Origin: Rhodospirillales bacterium
Lineage (GTDB): Bacteria > Pseudomonadota > Alphaproteobacteria > Rhodospirillales > Casp-alpha2
Direction: 5' to 3'
Assembly: GCA_013203955.1 (NCBI GenBank)
Contig: JABMOY010000126.1
Span: 1-64,000, forward strand
DNA length: 64,000 nucleotides
Position numbers and translations under genes: made by a program. The first letter of the stretch is position 1; every line of letters starts with the position of its first letter. The notes beneath the pieces were generated by a model. That model saw only the letters and a list, made by a program, of their open reading frames with translations, was not told the DNA's origin and did not search any database. Of the stretch, positions 62,132 to 64,000 are shown piece after piece.

Positions 62132-64000
62132 TTACAAACCATGAGCCAATAGGTTTGTGGCGACCTTCATCGGATCAGATTCCTCATCCCCTGCTCCACC
62201 CGGTTCAGTTTTTGGGTCCAAGGGGGGAAAAACCAGGGACACTATCGCGCCGCCGCCTTCACGGTCTTTAAGCAAAATATTCCCCTTATGATCTTCCATA
62301 ATTTTTTTAACAATCGCCAATCCCAAGCCGGTGCCTTTGGTGCGGGTTGTCACATAGGGTTCGGTTAATTGTTCTCGATTTTCGCCTGGCAGCCCGCGAC
62401 CGTTGTCCTCGACGTTGACGGTGATGATGGGGGCATTGGCACCTTTGTGTCCAGTTTCCGGTTCTCCTGGGCGAACGTCAATGACGATACGAATTTCCCC
62501 TTTTGGGGCCGAGGAGCCGGTTTCCTCTTGCAAGCCGGCAATCGATTCGGTCGCGTTTTTCAAAAGGTTGGTCAGTGCCCGCGAAACCTGACGATGGTCG
62601 CAATAGAGCCTAATTTCATCTTTGGAAAGATCGGCGTCATAGTCGATTTCGGGGTGGCGATGGCGTTCCAGGGAAATGGCATTTCGGCAAATTTCCGAAA
62701 GATTTTCATTCCTTAGCGATAATTCCGGCATTCGGGCAAAGGACGAGAATTCATCGACCATGCGGTGAAGGTCTTCAACTTGGCGGACGATGGTGTCCGT
62801 GCAATTGGCAAATGTTTCGGGATCGCTTTTGATTTCGCTGAAATATTTCCTTTTAAGGCGCTCCGCGGACAATTGGATAGGCGTAAGCGGGTTCTTAATT
62901 TCATGGGCAATGCGGCGCGCAACGTCCGCCCAGGCGGCCTTGCGCTGAGCCGAAAAAAGTTCGGTCACGTCGTCAAATGTAACGACGTACCCAATGACCT
63001 CAACACCCAAGCGCTCGGCGGCGACGGTTACCATTAAGGTCTGAAATTGCCCTTCGTGCCCGACTTTGGTTTCGGCTTGCATGGGCCGCTCCGGACGGTC
63101 CATGGCCTGGGCTAGCAAATCAGCCATTTCAGGGACGGCTGCCGCCAATTTTTGGCCGATGAAAGATTCCAAATCCCTGCTCAAAAGCTCAGATGCGGAA
63201 CGATTTGGCAGATGGATGTGCCCCTCCTTGTCGAGCCCGATAACGCCTGCGGAAACGCCTGCCAAAACCGTTTCCGTGAAGCGGCGGCGCTCATCCAGTT
63301 GGCGGTTCGCGTCAATTAAGCCTTCTTGGGTGCTGTGCAACTGGGACGTCATCGTGTTGAAGGTACGGCTAAGTGTACTGATTTCGTCGGGGCTGTCGGT
63401 GGTGTCGACGCGAACGCTCAAATCACCTCCGCTTATTTTCTCGGCCGCCGAAATCAGGGAGCTGATCGGCTTCGCAAGTTGGGTCGAAACGGTCAATCCG
63501 ATCCAAATAGCCGCCAACAGCAACAGAACCGCGACGACAATGAAGATCATAACAAAGGTGACTTGAATGCCGCCTCGTTTTTTTTCTATCGCTTGATACC
63601 GCCCGACGGCGGCATCAACTTCCTGGATATGTTTTATGACTTGCGGGTCAACATGGCGTTCCACCAACAAATAGGCATCAATAAAACTCGGCAGGCGGAC
63701 GATGGCGCGGATACGCTCATCTTTTTTTCCGCCTAAGATGGTGATTTCCTCACGGCTGGCTTTTTCGAAGGCTTCCTTGGGAATCTGTTGGGCCTTGATG
63801 GTAAAGCTTAATTCAGAACGCGCCATGACTTGCCCGGTTCGGTCAATAACCAGGACCTCCGAAAGTGAGCGTAGCGCCGCGTGGCGGGAAAGAATTCTGT
63901 TGAAACGTTTCTTATTGCCGCCCAGCGCCGGGGCGTTGAAATTCAATTCGCTGGCGATGGCATAGGCGTCGGCGTAAATATTTTTACGGTGTTCTTGAAG
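62132..64000 (-). CDS. ntrY: NtrY sensor histidine kinase, N-terminus missing
   Basis: 623 residues of NtrY lie in the window, and the frame stays open through the right edge, so the first part is absent. The visible portion holds the end of a periplasmic sensor region, a membrane span (VTFVMIFIVVAVLLLLAAIWI), HAMP, PAS and the kinase domains. The phosphorylated His is in IAHEIKNPLTPIQLS, and ATP-binding motifs include DNGRGLPG and GTGLGLAIVKK. It phosphorylates NtrX; the pair controls nitrogen and redox responses. Confidence 0.95.
   Translation of the reverse strand, partial: LQEHRKNIYADAYAIASELNFNAPALGGNKKRFNRILSRHAALRSLSEVLVIDRTGQVMARSELSFTIKAQQIPKEAFEKASREEITILGGKKDERIRAIVRLPSFIDAYLLVERHVDPQVIKHIQEVDAAVGRYQAIEKKRGGIQVTFVMIFIVVAVLLLLAAIWIGLTVSTQLAKPISSLISAAEKISGGDLSVRVDTTDSPDEISTLSRTFNTMTSQLHSTQEGLIDANRQLDERRRFTETVLAGVSAGVIGLDKEGHIHLPNRSASELLSRDLESFIGQKLAAAVPEMADLLAQAMDRPERPMQAETKVGHEGQFQTLMVTVAAERLGVEVIGYVVTFDDVTELFSAQRKAAWADVARRIAHEIKNPLTPIQLSAERLKRKYFSEIKSDPETFANCTDTIVRQVEDLHRMVDEFSSFARMPELSLRNENLSEICRNAISLERHRHPEIDYDADLSKDEIRLYCDHRQVSRALTNLLKNATESIAGLQEETGSSAPKGEIRIVIDVRPGEPETGHKGANAPIITVNVEDNGRGLPGENREQLTEPYVTTRTKGTGLGLAIVKKIMEDHKGNILLKDREGGGAIVSLVFPPLDPKTEPGGAGDEESDPMKVATNLLAHGL

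Noticed and set aside
63946..63948. TTG as the start of ntrY
   Set aside because: The frame continues open to the window edge and NtrY proteins are over 100 residues longer, so the true start lies outside.
1..64000. CRISPR arrays, insertion sequences, prophage or plasmid replication genes
   Set aside because: No regularly spaced repeats, transposase, integrase, phage structural or replication-initiator genes were recognised.

Overview
The window comes from an alphaproteobacterial chromosome, probably a member of the Rhodospirillales or a relative. This rests on the gene order ntrY-ntrX-trkA-D-amino-acid aminotransferase-HAD-hfq-hflX at the right-hand end, the block rlpA-dacC-tmk-holB-metG-tatD-MBL, the frequent GTG and TTG starts, and moderately high GC. 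I see no prophage, insertion sequence, CRISPR array or rRNA. One tRNA, tRNA-Thr(CGU), is cut by the left edge, and ntrY is cut by the right edge.

Region 1 (1-5.8 kb): the tRNA, then a tightly packed minus-strand operon of thiamine-diphosphate E1 alpha and E1 beta subunits, a DegT-fold sugar enzyme whose PLP lysine is replaced by histidine (a 3-dehydrase signature), an SDR and a sugar-1-phosphate nucleotidyltransferase. No E2 or E3 gene accompanies the E1 pair. The best hypothesis is a pathway for a deoxygenated, two-carbon-branched nucleotide sugar. A flagellin-like protein is encoded just upstream.

Region 2 (6-26.5 kb): mostly single metabolic and housekeeping genes: J-domain protein, SDR and 2-hydroxyacid dehydrogenases, BI-1 membrane protein, FIST sensor, aldo/keto reductase flanked by two copies of a palindromic repeat, ThpR, a PhnD-like binding protein followed by the wreck of a hybrid kinase gene, fructosamine-kinase-like and LMW-PTP genes, sirtuin, EgtD, a UDG-family protein, an AAA ATPase, argG, a D-threonine-aldolase-type enzyme, a DsbA-family protein, rlmN and a SelA-like PLP enzyme.

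Region 3 (26.5-30.4 kb): a soluble chemoreceptor with two PAS domains, then an AT-richer stretch of small orphan genes, including a 59-residue charged protein on the minus strand.

Region 4 (30.4-43.3 kb): cell-wall genes (DUF218, MltB-type transglycosylase, RlpA, DacC) leading into tmk-holB-metG-tatD-MBL, then mazG, a lipoprotein and two tandem 3-hydroxyisobutyrate-dehydrogenase-type paralogues.

Region 5 (43.4-54.6 kb): a glycan locus with an FkbM methyltransferase, a DUF6165 protein, a GT9, a GT-C-like membrane protein, three B12-binding radical SAM enzymes, an HddA-like heptose kinase and a polyprenyl-phosphate GT2. With the HddC-like enzyme of region 1 it suggests an elaborate surface glycan.

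Region 6 (54.6-64 kb): a BigR/SqrR-type ArsR repressor divergent from a secreted phosphatase-like protein, a small probable ribbon-helix-helix protein behind a 32-bp perfect palindrome, then hflX, hfq (with a hexanucleotide-encoded Ala-Glu tail), HAD phosphatase, aminotransferase, trkA, ntrX and ntrY.
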